From CAIUSP01 sp040375675 (GTDB lineage Bacteria > Actinomycetota > Thermoleophilia > Solirubrobacterales > 70-9), in assembly GCA_040375675.1 (NCBI GenBank), contig JBEIRY010000001.1, forward strand, positions 1-64,000: DNA of 64,000 nt, written 5' to 3'. Shown in pieces: positions 52,694 through 61,292 of this stretch; the stretch's first letter is position 1, and each line of letters starts with the position of its first letter. The translations under genes and the position numbers were made by a program. Under the pieces are notes generated by a model. The model made no database searches, had not been told where the DNA came from, and worked only from the letters and a program-made list of their open reading frames with translations.

Positions 52694-54571
52694 CTATTCG
52701 ACGGTCACTGTCTTGGCGAGATTGCGTGGCTGATCGACATTCATCCCGTTGAGGCGAGCCACGTGGTAAGCGAGCAACTGGAGGGGAATTATCGCGAGGA
52801 TGGGCTGAAGGATCCAATCGGTCTCGGGGACGAAGACCGTCTCGTCTGCGACATCGGAAACCTCGTCGAAGCCGCGTGTCGCAACCGCAACCACATCGGC
52901 GCCTCGAGCCCTGACCTCCTCGACATTGGAGAGGATCTTCCCCAGGACCGGGCTTTCGGTGGCGACGCAGATAACCGGTGTCGACTCATCGAGCAAAGCG
53001 ATCGGCCCGTGTTTCATCTCGCCAGCCGCGTAGGCATCGGCCGGGATGTAGGAGATCTCCTTCAGCTTCAGGGCTCCCTCGAGGCAGATGGGCAGGCCGA
53101 TATGACGCCCCAGGTAGAGGAAGAAGCGTCGGTGTCGCTCGCGCTCGGCTATCGAGAGAACCTTGTCGTTGGTCTCACGGATCGTCTCGTCGATCAACGA
53201 TGGCAGGCGCTTCAGCCCTGCGACCAACTCATTGTTTCGCTCCTCGCTCAGAGTGCCGCGAATCTCGGCAAGCCAGAGTCCGAGCAGGTACATGCAAGCG
53301 ACCTGGCTGACGAAGGTCTTGGTTGCAGCGACCCCTACCTCGAGTCCGGCCCTGGTGAACAGGACGGCGTCTGCGTCTCGAGTCGCCTGACTTCCCATGA
53401 TGTTGGTAACTGCCAGGACCTTTGCTCCGCGCTCACGCGCGAGCCTCATTGCCGCAAGCGTGTCGGCGGTCTCTCCCGACTGGGTGATCCCGATAACGAG
53501 ATCGTCGTCGTTTACGACCGGATCGCGATATCGGTACTCGGAGGCGATGTCCATCTCTACCGGCACGCGCGCCCAGGATTCGATTGCGTAGCGCCCCACC
53601 AAACCGGCGTGGTAACTGGTCCCGCAGGCCACGATCACGATCCGTTTGATCGACTTGACGAAATCTTCCTCAAAACCGAGTTCCGAGAGATCTACAGCGT
53701 CGGCCTCGTGCAGGCGGTCGGCGATCGTTTCGGCAACGGCGTCGGGCTGCTCGTGAATCTCCTTCAGCATGAAAGTCTCGAAGCCCTCCTTCTCCGCTGC
53801 GGCCGCATCCCAGGTCACCTCATCGGTCTCGCGAGCGACCTCGTTACCGTCACCATCGAAGATCCTCGCTGTGCCTGGACCCAGCGTCACCACCTCGCCG
53901 TCTTCGATGCTCAGCGCGTTTCTCGTCTCGGCAAGGAAGGCCGGAATAGCCGAGGCAACGAAGGTTTCCCCTTCACCAAGCCCCACGATGAGCGGACACT
54001 CCTTGCGGGCAGCGACTAACTCGTCAGGGTTAGCCGAAGACATCGCCACGAAAGCGTAATGACCCCTGAGATCGCCAAAGGCGGCCCGCACTGCAGCAGT
54101 CAGATCGCCGTCGTAGTGACGTTCGATCAAGTGAGCGACTATCTCGGCATCAGTCTCTGAGCTGAACGAGTGCCCCTGTTCAGCCAGTTCGCGGCGCAAC
54201 TGCGCATGGTTTTCGACGATGCCGTTGAGCACGATCTGTATCTCCCCGCGGCAGTCGGAGTGCGGATGAGTGTTCTCCTCTGTGACGCGCCCGTGGGTTG
54301 CCCATCGGGTATGGGCGATACCTGTGCCGGCATCCGCCAGAGCCGTAGTGGTTGCTACCGCGCCTCCATCGGCTTTTGCCGACATCTCGCTGTCCACGGC
54401 GGCGCGAAGGTTGGCGAGATTGCCGACTGCACGGACACTTTCGATCACGCCATCGGAGCCAAGCAGGGAGAGACCTGCGGAGTCGTAACCGCGATATTCA
54501 AGGCTCTCGAGACCGGCAAGGAGCAGATCCCTACAGGGGCGTGGCCCCACATATCCGACTATTCCGCACAT
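52694..54571 (-). CDS. glmS: Glucosamine-fructose-6-phosphate aminotransferase
   Basis: 625 residues. Cys2 after the initiator Met (MCGIVGYVG) is the N-terminal glutaminase nucleophile, with TRWATHG and NGIVENHA. Two SIS isomerase domains follow (ACGTSYHAGLVGRYAIESWA, ITQSGETADTLAAMR), and the C-terminus ends in QPRNLAKTVTVE. It makes glucosamine-6-phosphate for cell wall sugars. The next enzyme, GlmM, is encoded directly upstream. Confidence 0.97.
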   Translation of the reverse strand: MCGIVGYVGPRPCRDLLLAGLESLEYRGYDSAGLSLLGSDGVIESVRAVGNLANLRAAVDSEMSAKADGGAVATTTALADAGTGIAHTRWATHGRVTEENTHPHSDCRGEIQIVLNGIVENHAQLRRELAEQGHSFSSETDAEIVAHLIERHYDGDLTAAVRAAFGDLRGHYAFVAMSSANPDELVAARKECPLIVGLGEGETFVASAIPAFLAETRNALSIEDGEVVTLGPGTARIFDGDGNEVARETDEVTWDAAAAEKEGFETFMLKEIHEQPDAVAETIADRLHEADAVDLSELGFEEDFVKSIKRIVIVACGTSYHAGLVGRYAIESWARVPVEMDIASEYRYRDPVVNDDDLVIGITQSGETADTLAAMRLARERGAKVLAVTNIMGSQATRDADAVLFTRAGLEVGVAATKTFVSQVACMYLLGLWLAEIRGTLSEERNNELVAGLKRLPSLIDETIRETNDKVLSIAERERHRRFFLYLGRHIGLPICLEGALKLKEISYIPADAYAAGEMKHGPIALLDESTPVICVATESPVLGKILSNVEEVRARGADVVAVATRGFDEVSDVADETVFVPETDWILQPILAIIPLQLLAYHVARLNGMNVDQPRNLAKTVTVE

Positions 54572-54631
54572 CGCTTGGAAGACAGGGTAATAGCCACCCC
54601 TGCCACCAGCGGCAGGCGGGGTTCACCGTGC

Positions 54632-55942
54632 CTAGGAAAGCTCCGATTCGGCGACTGCCACCAGGCGATCGAGTAGTTCCTCGCAACGATCTTCACTCGG
54701 CGCCTCGACCATGATCCGCACCAGAGGCTCGGTTCCTGACTTCCGCACGAGCACACGGCCCTCGCCCGCGAGCTCGGACTCGACCGCCGCTACCTCTGCC
54801 CAGAGCAACTTCGCGTCGTCGACTGCGCCGGGATCGGAAACCCTGACGTTGCGCAGGCCCTGCGGCAGCCGCCCGAATGACTCGGCAGCCGCCAGCGGCT
54901 CGCCGTCGAGCGCGCTCAGCAGCAACAGGGCCGCAGCGATGCCGTCTCCGGTAGGCGAAAAGCGACGCCAGATGATGTGCCCTGACTGCTCTCCGCCGAG
55001 TTGCCAGTCGCGCTCATTGAGCGCTGCGGCAACATGCCTGTCGCCAACCGACGTCTCGGTGATCTCTATTCCGGCCTCGTCCATCGCCTGGCGAAACCCG
55101 AAATTGGTCATCACGGTCACCGCTATTCCTCCTCCGAGCTCACCTGAATCGGCGAGAGAGGTGCCGACTATCGCGAGGATTTCGTCACCGTCGTAAACCC
55201 GCCCCGAACCATCCACCGCAACTACCCGGTCTCCATCGCCATCGAAGGCGAAACCGATAGCGGCAGCGCTTTCGACCACGGCAGCCGACAGTGCCTCGGC
55301 ATGCTGCGAGCCGCACTCTGAGTTGATGTTCCTGCCATCCGGTTCAGCGAAGATCTCCACTACCTCTGCCCCGAGCTGGCGAAAGGCCTCGGGTCCGGCG
55401 TGGAAGGTGGCACCGTTCGCACAGTCGAGCACCACCTTGAGGCCAGTGAGATCCAGAGGAAAAGCAATACCCAGCTCGCGCAGATAGTCGCCCAGACCTC
55501 CCTCCAGCTCGATCACCCGACCGATCGCATCCGTCTCGGTTGGGTTCGATCCGCTTACCAAAGCCTCCATCCTTGCCTCGGCATCATCGGGGAGCTTCCC
55601 TCCGTCGGGGCCGAAAAACTTGATCCCGTTGTCTTCGTACGGATTGTGCGACGCCGAGACGACTGCACCGAGATCGAGTCCCAGCTTTCGGACGAGTACC
55701 GAAGCAGCTGGTGTGGGGAGCACGTCGGCGAGTATCGCGTCTCCCCCTCCCTCGCAGATTCCAGCGGCAAGCGCCGAAGCGAGCATCGGCCCGGACTCAC
55801 GCGTGTCGCGCACGATGAGTACACGTGGGCGATCGGAGTCGGACCCGAGTGCAGCAGCGCGGCCGAGTGAAGTTGCGAGTTCGGCGGTGAGAAACTCCCC
55901 GGCCTTCCCCCGGACACCGTCGGTGCCGAAGAGACCCGGCAC
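54632..55942 (-). CDS. glmM: Phosphoglucosamine mutase
   Basis: 436 residues. The active serine is in VVSASHNPYEDNGIKFFG (about 95-112), the metal loop is DGDGDRVVAVD, and the sugar/phosphate sites are GGEQSGHII and VRKSGTEPLVRIMVE. It converts glucosamine-6-phosphate to glucosamine-1-phosphate. GTG start two bases after the rpsI stop, the common rplM-rpsI-glmM order of actinobacteria. Confidence 0.97.
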   Translation of the reverse strand: MPGLFGTDGVRGKAGEFLTAELATSLGRAAALGSDSDRPRVLIVRDTRESGPMLASALAAGICEGGGDAILADVLPTPAASVLVRKLGLDLGAVVSASHNPYEDNGIKFFGPDGGKLPDDAEARMEALVSGSNPTETDAIGRVIELEGGLGDYLRELGIAFPLDLTGLKVVLDCANGATFHAGPEAFRQLGAEVVEIFAEPDGRNINSECGSQHAEALSAAVVESAAAIGFAFDGDGDRVVAVDGSGRVYDGDEILAIVGTSLADSGELGGGIAVTVMTNFGFRQAMDEAGIEITETSVGDRHVAAALNERDWQLGGEQSGHIIWRRFSPTGDGIAAALLLLSALDGEPLAAAESFGRLPQGLRNVRVSDPGAVDDAKLLWAEVAAVESELAGEGRVLVRKSGTEPLVRIMVEAPSEDRCEELLDRLVAVAESELS

Positions 55943-55944
55943 GA

Positions 55945-56664
55945 TCAGCGCTTGGAAAACTGCGGGCGCTTACGCGCCTTCTTCAGACCGGCCTTGCGAC
56001 GCTCCTTGACGCGAGCATCCCGGGTGAGCATTCCGCGCCGCTTCAGCTCCTGACGAAGCTCGGGGTCGATCTCGCAGAGGGCTCGAGCGATTCCATGGCG
56101 CACCGCAGATGCCTGTCCCGAGATGCCGCCGCCGTGAACACGAACCCGCACATCGACATTGCCGTCGTATCCGGTCTGGGTAAGTGCCTGCATCGCAACC
56201 GTACGAAGATAGGGACGGGGGAAGTACTCCTCGAGCGGGCGCTCATTCACCTTCACATCTCCTCCGCCCTGGCTGAGGATCACGCGAGCAACCGAGGACT
56301 TGCGCTTACCGGTGGCCATGAATCGAGCATCAGCTGAAATCGTGGCTGGCTTGACCTCTATCGGCTTGTTACGAGCTTCGAGCTGAGCCTCGCGTTCAGC
56401 CTGCTCCTCGGCCTCTGCCTCGGCACGGGCACGCTCTTCAGCATCCATCTCTGCCTCAGGCTCTTCGATCGCGATCGGGTCGAGCTCGGCCCCGGGGACG
56501 GTCTCCTTCTTCTCTTCCTTTGAAGACCCCTTCTTGCCGGCGTCCTTCTTCGGTTCAGGCGTCGGCGTATCGCTGCCGCCGGACTTCTCTGCGGACTCCG
56601 GCTGCTGGGCTTCGTTTGACTCGGGAGCCTCTTCGTTGCCGGGCTTCTGTGGTTCGTCGCTCAC
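55945..56664 (-). CDS. rpsI: Ribosomal protein S9 with a long acidic N-terminal extension
   Basis: 239 residues; the normal S9 (about 125) corresponds to residues 115-239 (FMATGKRKSSVARVIL to KKARKRPQFSKR). The first ~110 residues are low-complexity, rich in Glu, Lys, Ser, Pro, Ala with a charged helix (EERARAEAEAEEQAEREAQ). The extension is likely translated: the GTG start overlaps the rplM stop (GTGA) and no ribosome site precedes the internal Met116. Confidence 0.95.
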   Translation of the reverse strand: MSDEPQKPGNEEAPESNEAQQPESAEKSGGSDTPTPEPKKDAGKKGSSKEEKKETVPGAELDPIAIEEPEAEMDAEERARAEAEAEEQAEREAQLEARNKPIEVKPATISADARFMATGKRKSSVARVILSQGGGDVKVNERPLEEYFPRPYLRTVAMQALTQTGYDGNVDVRVRVHGGGISGQASAVRHGIARALCEIDPELRQELKRRGMLTRDARVKERRKAGLKKARKRPQFSKR

Positions 56665-57095
56665 GCTTCGATCTCCATCTCGGTGGGGGATTGTGCCTGA
56701 TGTGGATGCTCTGGACCCGCATACACCTTCAGCTTGGTCAACTGCTGTCGAGAAAGCCTGTTACGGGGCATCATTCCCTTGACCGCCTTGCGGATTACCT
56801 CCTCCGGCTGACGGTCGAGCATCTCCGAGAGGGTCCGGGAACGGATTCCACCCGGATAGCCGGAATGTCGCCAGTAGCGCTTGTCACTCAACTTCTTGCC
56901 GGTTACGCGGATCTTCTCCGCGTTCACGACGACGACGAAATCGCCTACGTCTACATGCGGTGTGTAAGTGGGCTTGCGCTTTCCGCGCAGCAGATCCGCG
57001 ATCTGGGTCGCAAGACGCCCTAGGGTCTTGCCCTCGGCATCGACCACAACCCAAGTGCGGTCACGATCAGTATTTGTCGCCTGATAGGTCTTCAT
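56661..57095 (-). CDS. rplM: Ribosomal protein L13
   Basis: 144 residues. MKTYQATNTDRDRTWVVVDA start, LGRLATQIADLLRGK, and KGMMPRNRLSRQQLTKLKVYAG toward the end are the usual L13 landmarks. First gene of the rplM-rpsI-glmM-glmS run. Its promoter must lie in 57096-57260, next to the region driving the divergent riboswitch transcript. Confidence 0.97.
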   Translation of the reverse strand: MKTYQATNTDRDRTWVVVDAEGKTLGRLATQIADLLRGKRKPTYTPHVDVGDFVVVVNAEKIRVTGKKLSDKRYWRHSGYPGGIRSRTLSEMLDRQPEEVIRKAVKGMMPRNRLSRQQLTKLKVYAGPEHPHQAQSPTEMEIEA

Positions 57096-57264
57096 CTAAA
57101 AGAGGCCACTCCAGACCGGCTCTTGGGCCGGACAGGCGCGGCTGCGCGATGATAGCCGCCTCAGCCGTATGCCGCAGGCGTGGAGGTCACAGACCGCAAG
57201 CCTTGGCCCACACTGACAGCTCGACAGAAATGGAAAGATGGCGCCGGAGCACTCCTGTAGCCTC

Positions 57265-57444
57265 TCGATTGCAAGGCTCAATCACTTGGAATCGAGTTTC
57301 AGGTGAGCGGGGGAACCACTCAGGTACCGAGGCCTTAGGAAGTCTTATAGAGGTCTCGAAGGTACCCGGGGCGAATCGCATGGATAGACAGATGCGTAGC
57401 GCCAACTTTTCGGCGCGAGCCCGACAGCTAACCCCGTCGGTCAC
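57265..57444 (+). ncRNA. c-di-AMP riboswitch (ydaO/yuaA type)
   Basis: The core signatures of this class occur in order: GAGCGGGGGAACCA (57305-57318), CGGGGCGAATCGC (57367-57379), GCGTAGCGCC (57394-57403), and the highly conserved end GAGCCCGACAGCTAACCCCG (57416-57435). Between them are stems such as GGTACC...GGTACC (57322-57365) and GGCGC pairs. In actinobacteria this riboswitch often controls cell-wall hydrolases; here it directly precedes an M23 peptidase whose start is only about 7 bases beyond it, which suggests control of translation or of readthrough. The gene-free stretch 57096-57264 holds the promoters, with no other feature seen. Confidence 0.9.
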
Positions 57445-57450
57445 AGAAAA

Positions 57451-58308
57451 GTGGATTCGATCAAAAGAAAAACCGAGATTTCGAGAAAACTCCGTGCAGG
57501 AACAGCCGGCGTAATTGCCCTGCTCTGCCTCGCAGCGGGATCGGCGAGTGCTTCTGCTGCTGGCGTGATCACGCCAGGGGAACCCAGCATCAGCGACGCA
57601 ACCTGTCTGAGCAAGTGCATCAAGACGCGGATCGGCGTAGTCGGCTCGACCGTGAAGATCACCGGAGACGACCTCGGTCAGGTCGAGACAGTTTCCTTCT
57701 CGACAAAGAACGGGGAGCGGATCACGGATAAATCACCGACTGTCCGTCAAGACGGAGTAGTGCTCTCAAAGGTGCCCGAGGGCGCTGCCAGCGGCACCAT
57801 AAGGGTGATCGATTCATATGACCAGAAGGCCGACTCCACGGTCGTATTCAAGATCGGGACCAAGAAGGATCTGGCTGACGCGCAATCGGGCTGGATCTTC
57901 CCCGTGCGCGGCCCCCATACCTACGGCGACGGAATCGGCGCAGACCGCGGCGACCACAGCCATCAGGGACAGGATGTCCTTGCAGACTGCGGGACCAGAC
58001 TGGTTGCCGCAAGGGGCGGGAAGGTCGAATACAACGCCTACCAAGCCTCCGGCGCCGGCTACTACCTCGTCATCGACGGAGCCGAAACCCCTTACGACTT
58101 CGTTTACATGCACCTCGCCAAGCGGTCCCCAGTCAAGGAGGGTTCGACCGTCACCACTGGACAGAAACTCGGTGTGGTTGGAACCACCGGATCCTCATCG
58201 GCCTGCCATCTCCACTTCGAGGTCTGGACAGCTCCTGGTTGGTACAACGGCGGCACCTTCAGCAAATCGGTAACCAAGATGCTCAAGGAATGGGACAGCT
58301 TCTCCTGA
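57451..58308 (+). CDS. Secreted M23 metallopeptidase controlled by a c-di-AMP riboswitch
   Basis: 285 residues from GTG 57451. Signal peptide (basic MDSIKRKTEISRKLRAG, core to about 37, cleavage near SASAA). An IPT/TIG-like or other beta domain with one Cys pair (52/56) spans about 40-135. The M23 domain has zinc ligands H171-x3-D175 and H253-L-H255. It likely cuts peptidoglycan outside the cell. The upstream riboswitch connects its production to c-di-AMP, a signal of osmotic and wall state. Confidence 0.9.
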   Translation: MDSIKRKTEISRKLRAGTAGVIALLCLAAGSASASAAGVITPGEPSISDATCLSKCIKTRIGVVGSTVKITGDDLGQVETVSFSTKNGERITDKSPTVRQDGVVLSKVPEGAASGTIRVIDSYDQKADSTVVFKIGTKKDLADAQSGWIFPVRGPHTYGDGIGADRGDHSHQGQDVLADCGTRLVAARGGKVEYNAYQASGAGYYLVIDGAETPYDFVYMHLAKRSPVKEGSTVTTGQKLGVVGTTGSSSACHLHFEVWTAPGWYNGGTFSKSVTKMLKEWDSFS

Positions 58309-58335
58309 TTCCGGATTGCCTGCTGGGAGTTGCAG

Positions 58336-59943
58336 TCACTCCCACTCGATAGTTGCCGGCGGCTTCGATGAGACATCTAGGGCTACGCGGTTGACTCCGG
58401 GTACCTCGTTGATGATCCGGCTGGAAACCTTCTCGAGCAGGTCGTAAGGCAAGCGAGCCCAGTCGGCGGTCATCGCATCGTCTGAGGTGACAGCCCGGAT
58501 CACGATCGGGTAGGCATAGGAGCGCTCGTCCCCCTGCACTCCGACCGACCTGACTGCCGGCAGTACACAGAAAGACTGCCAGAGAGTTCGGTAGAGATCG
58601 GCAGAGCGAACCTCCTCTTGGAGAATTGCGTCGGCCTCTCGCAAGATGTCGAGACGCTCTCGGGTTACCTCTCCTCCCACGATCCGAATGCCAAGACCTG
58701 GGCCTGGGAACGGCTGGCGCCAAACGAAACGCTCGGGCAGGCCCATCTCGGCTGCGACTGCTCTGACCTCATCCTTGAACAGGGTCCTCAGCGGTTCGAC
58801 CAGATCGAATTCGAGATCCTCGGGCAGGCCACCGACGTTGTGATGCGACTTGATCGTGGACGCCGCATGGCCGTCACCGCCTGATTCGATCACATCCGAG
58901 TAGAGAGTCCCCTGAACGAGATAGTCGGCGTCGGCGATCTTCGCGGCCTCTTCCTCGAAGACTCGGATGAACTCTTCGCCGATGATCTTGCGCTTGCGCT
59001 CAGGCTCAGTCTCGCCCTCGAGCTTCTCGAGAAAGCGCTCCGAGGCATCGACGTGGATCAGTGGAACCTGGAGCTGGTCACGGAAAGCGGTGACGACCTG
59101 CTCGGCCTCATCCTTGCGCATCATCCCGTGGTCGACGAACACGCAGGTCAACTGTTCTCCTATCGCCTTGTGGACCAGTAGTGCCGCAGTTGCCGAATCA
59201 ACACCTCCGGAGAGTCCGCAGATCGCATGACCATTTCCCACTTGAGCGGCAATAGCCTCGACCTGCTCGGAAATCACCGACGCCGGCGACCACTCTTCTG
59301 TGCACCCGGCAATATCTCGAAGGAATCTGGTCAGGATCTCGGTGCCGTAGGGGGTGTGCACCACCTCCGGGTGGAACTGGATTCCGTAGAGACCTCGCGC
59401 GGGGTCTTCACACGCGGCAACCGGGGATTCAGGACTAGAAGCCAGGGCGGTAAAACCCGGGGGCGGCTCGAAAACAGTGTCCCGGTGGCTCATCCAGCAC
59501 TGCTGCTCTGTCGGTGTACCGGCCATCAACCTGCCTGGATCGAGCAACTCCAGCGCGGTTCGTCCGAACTCACCTGATTCGGCCTGCTCCACCCGTCCAC
59601 CGAGCTCATGGACCATCAGCTGCATCCCGTAACAGATGCCGAGCACCGGAATTCCGAGCTCGAGCAGCTCTGGGCGCAGAGCGGGGGCGCCGTCTGCATA
59701 TACCGAGGCTGGCCCGCCCGAGAGAACGAGCGCCTTTGGCTTACGGGACTCGATTCGTTCGACCGGTACATCGTGCGGCAGCAGTTCACTGAAGACACCA
59801 CACTCGCGAATGCGGCGCGCGATCAACTGGGAGTACTGACCCCCGAAATCAAGAACGAGAACTTCCTCGTGCGAGGAGGAACCGGCGAGGCCCGGGTCCG
59901 CATCCGCGCCAGCCGTGGCGGCGGGAGCGGAGCCCTCAGTCAT
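58336..59943 (-). CDS. guaA: GMP synthase (glutamine-hydrolysing)
   Basis: 535 residues from the ATG at 59943. Glutaminase domain with DFGGQYSQLIARRIRE, nucleophile GICYGMQLM and FHPEVVHT. ATP-pyrophosphatase loop GLSGGVDSATAALLVHKA. The C-terminus ends RVALDVSSKPPATIEWE. It converts XMP to GMP. Its start overlaps the guaB3 stop by 8 bases. About 30 residues of Ala/Ser/Gly-rich linker precede the first domain. Confidence 0.97.
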   Translation of the reverse strand: MTEGSAPAATAGADADPGLAGSSSHEEVLVLDFGGQYSQLIARRIRECGVFSELLPHDVPVERIESRKPKALVLSGGPASVYADGAPALRPELLELGIPVLGICYGMQLMVHELGGRVEQAESGEFGRTALELLDPGRLMAGTPTEQQCWMSHRDTVFEPPPGFTALASSPESPVAACEDPARGLYGIQFHPEVVHTPYGTEILTRFLRDIAGCTEEWSPASVISEQVEAIAAQVGNGHAICGLSGGVDSATAALLVHKAIGEQLTCVFVDHGMMRKDEAEQVVTAFRDQLQVPLIHVDASERFLEKLEGETEPERKRKIIGEEFIRVFEEEAAKIADADYLVQGTLYSDVIESGGDGHAASTIKSHHNVGGLPEDLEFDLVEPLRTLFKDEVRAVAAEMGLPERFVWRQPFPGPGLGIRIVGGEVTRERLDILREADAILQEEVRSADLYRTLWQSFCVLPAVRSVGVQGDERSYAYPIVIRAVTSDDAMTADWARLPYDLLEKVSSRIINEVPGVNRVALDVSSKPPATIEWE

Positions 59944-61141
59944 CGTCGGCGGCCACCCCTGCTGCGACTGCAGCGCGGCCGTTCGAGCCCATCCCGACTG
60001 ACTGCTGGCGCTGTAGCGCCTTGCCCTCGGACTGCAGGGCGGGCGCAACCATCACCTCGGCCCGATGGAACGCAGGGATGTCCTCGTAGCCGCAGGTGGC
60101 CATAGAAGTACGGAGCGCACCCATCAAATTGAAAGTTCCATCATTTTCCCTGGCCGGTCCGAGCAGAATCTCCTCGAGCGTGCCGTCCTGATGAGTGGCG
60201 ACCCTGGTTCCTCTCGGAAGCGAGGGATGGAAGGTCGCCATTCCCCAATGGAAACCGCGGCCGGGAGCTTCTTTGCCACGGGCCAACGGCGAGCCGATCA
60301 TTACTGCGTCAGCTCCGCAGGCGATCGCCTTGGAGATGTCACCGCCGTTGCGCATTCCGCCGTCGGCGATCACATTGCAGTACTGGCCTGTCTCCATCAT
60401 GTGCTGGCTTCTGGCCGCCGCTACATCGGCGATCGCGGTTGCCTGAGGGACACCGATACCGAGTACTCCTCGGGTCGTGCATGCCGCGCCGGGGCCGACC
60501 CCGACCAGCACACCCACCGCGCCGGTTCGCATCAGGTGGAGGCCCGTGTTGTACGAAGCGCAGCCGCCCACGACGCACGGAATCGGGAGATTCCCGATGA
60601 ACTCCTTCAGGTTGAGCGGCTCAGAGGTATTGGAGACATGCTCTGCGGAGATAACGGTTCCCTGGATAACGAGGATGTCTAGACCCGCATCGAGTGCCTC
60701 CTGGTGCCATGAGGTCACTTTCTGCGGAGTCAGCGACCCGCACGCAACAGCTCCCATCGCCTTGATCTCTTCGACCCGTTTCCCGATCAGCTCTGGCTTG
60801 ACAGGCTCGGCGTAGATCTCCTGCATCATCCGGGTCGCCTTCTCTACCGGCGCCTCGGAAATCTCCTGCAGTCGCTCATCGGCGTCCTCGTAACGGCACC
60901 AGATTCCCTCGAGATTGAGCACCGCCAATCCGCCGAGGTTTCCGATTACGCCCGCAGTCTCTGGGCTGACGACACCGTCCATCGCCGAGGCGAGAAGAGG
61001 TAGTTCGAAGCGATAAGGACCAAGAGTCCAGGTGATGTCGACCTCATCGGGGTCTCGTGTCCGGCGAGAGGGAACGATCGCGATGTCGTCGAATCCGTAG
61101 GCCCGGCGGGCCTTCTTTCCTCTTCCGATTTCTACTTCCAC
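59936..61141 (-). CDS. guaB3: GuaB3, IMP dehydrogenase-family GMP reductase-like enzyme
   Basis: 401 residues, shorter than GuaB and without CBS domains. Nucleotide-binding GGCASYNTGL, phosphate loop VLVGVGPGAACTTRGVLG with the catalytic Cys, and ADGGMRNGGDISKAIACGADAVMIGS. GuaB3 proteins occur mostly in actinobacteria and cyanobacteria and have been assigned to purine interconversion. GTG start; TAGGGT (61148-61153) ends 6 bases before it. A rho-independent terminator lies just further upstream. It is co-translated with guaA. Confidence 0.93.
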   Translation of the reverse strand: MEVEIGRGKKARRAYGFDDIAIVPSRRTRDPDEVDITWTLGPYRFELPLLASAMDGVVSPETAGVIGNLGGLAVLNLEGIWCRYEDADERLQEISEAPVEKATRMMQEIYAEPVKPELIGKRVEEIKAMGAVACGSLTPQKVTSWHQEALDAGLDILVIQGTVISAEHVSNTSEPLNLKEFIGNLPIPCVVGGCASYNTGLHLMRTGAVGVLVGVGPGAACTTRGVLGIGVPQATAIADVAAARSQHMMETGQYCNVIADGGMRNGGDISKAIACGADAVMIGSPLARGKEAPGRGFHWGMATFHPSLPRGTRVATHQDGTLEEILLGPARENDGTFNLMGALRTSMATCGYEDIPAFHRAEVMVAPALQSEGKALQRQQSVGMGSNGRAAVAAGVAADDD

Positions 61142-61147
61142 GCCGCC

Positions 61148-61153
61148 ACCCTA
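61148..61153 (-). promoter_or_regulatory. Predicted -10 element, leaderless guaB3
   Basis: TAGGGT on the minus strand ends 6 bases before the GTG start of guaB3, immediately downstream of a terminator hairpin. Confidence 0.5.
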
Positions 61154-61169
61154 TGAAGGTTCGCGGACG

Positions 61170-61191
61170 AAAAAACCCCGGCAGGCCGGGG
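61170..61191 (-). terminator. Rho-independent terminator between the PfkB-kinase gene and guaB3
   Basis: On the minus strand CCCCGG-CCTG-CCGGGG (six or seven pairs) is followed by six T. It lies about 100 bases after the PfkB-kinase stop and only 29 bases before the guaB3 start, and isolates the two units. Confidence 0.85.
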
Positions 61192-61292
61192 CACGACGAA
61201 ATCGGACTTGGTTGTTCCGGGTGAGTGTCGCGGCGACTTGCTCAATCTGTTTCGATCATAACAACCGCGACCTGCCGCTCCGAAGGGCCAGA

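Noticed and set aside
52763..54019. 418-residue plus-strand ORF inside glmS
   Set aside because: Antisense shadow; composition typical of reverse translation of glmS.
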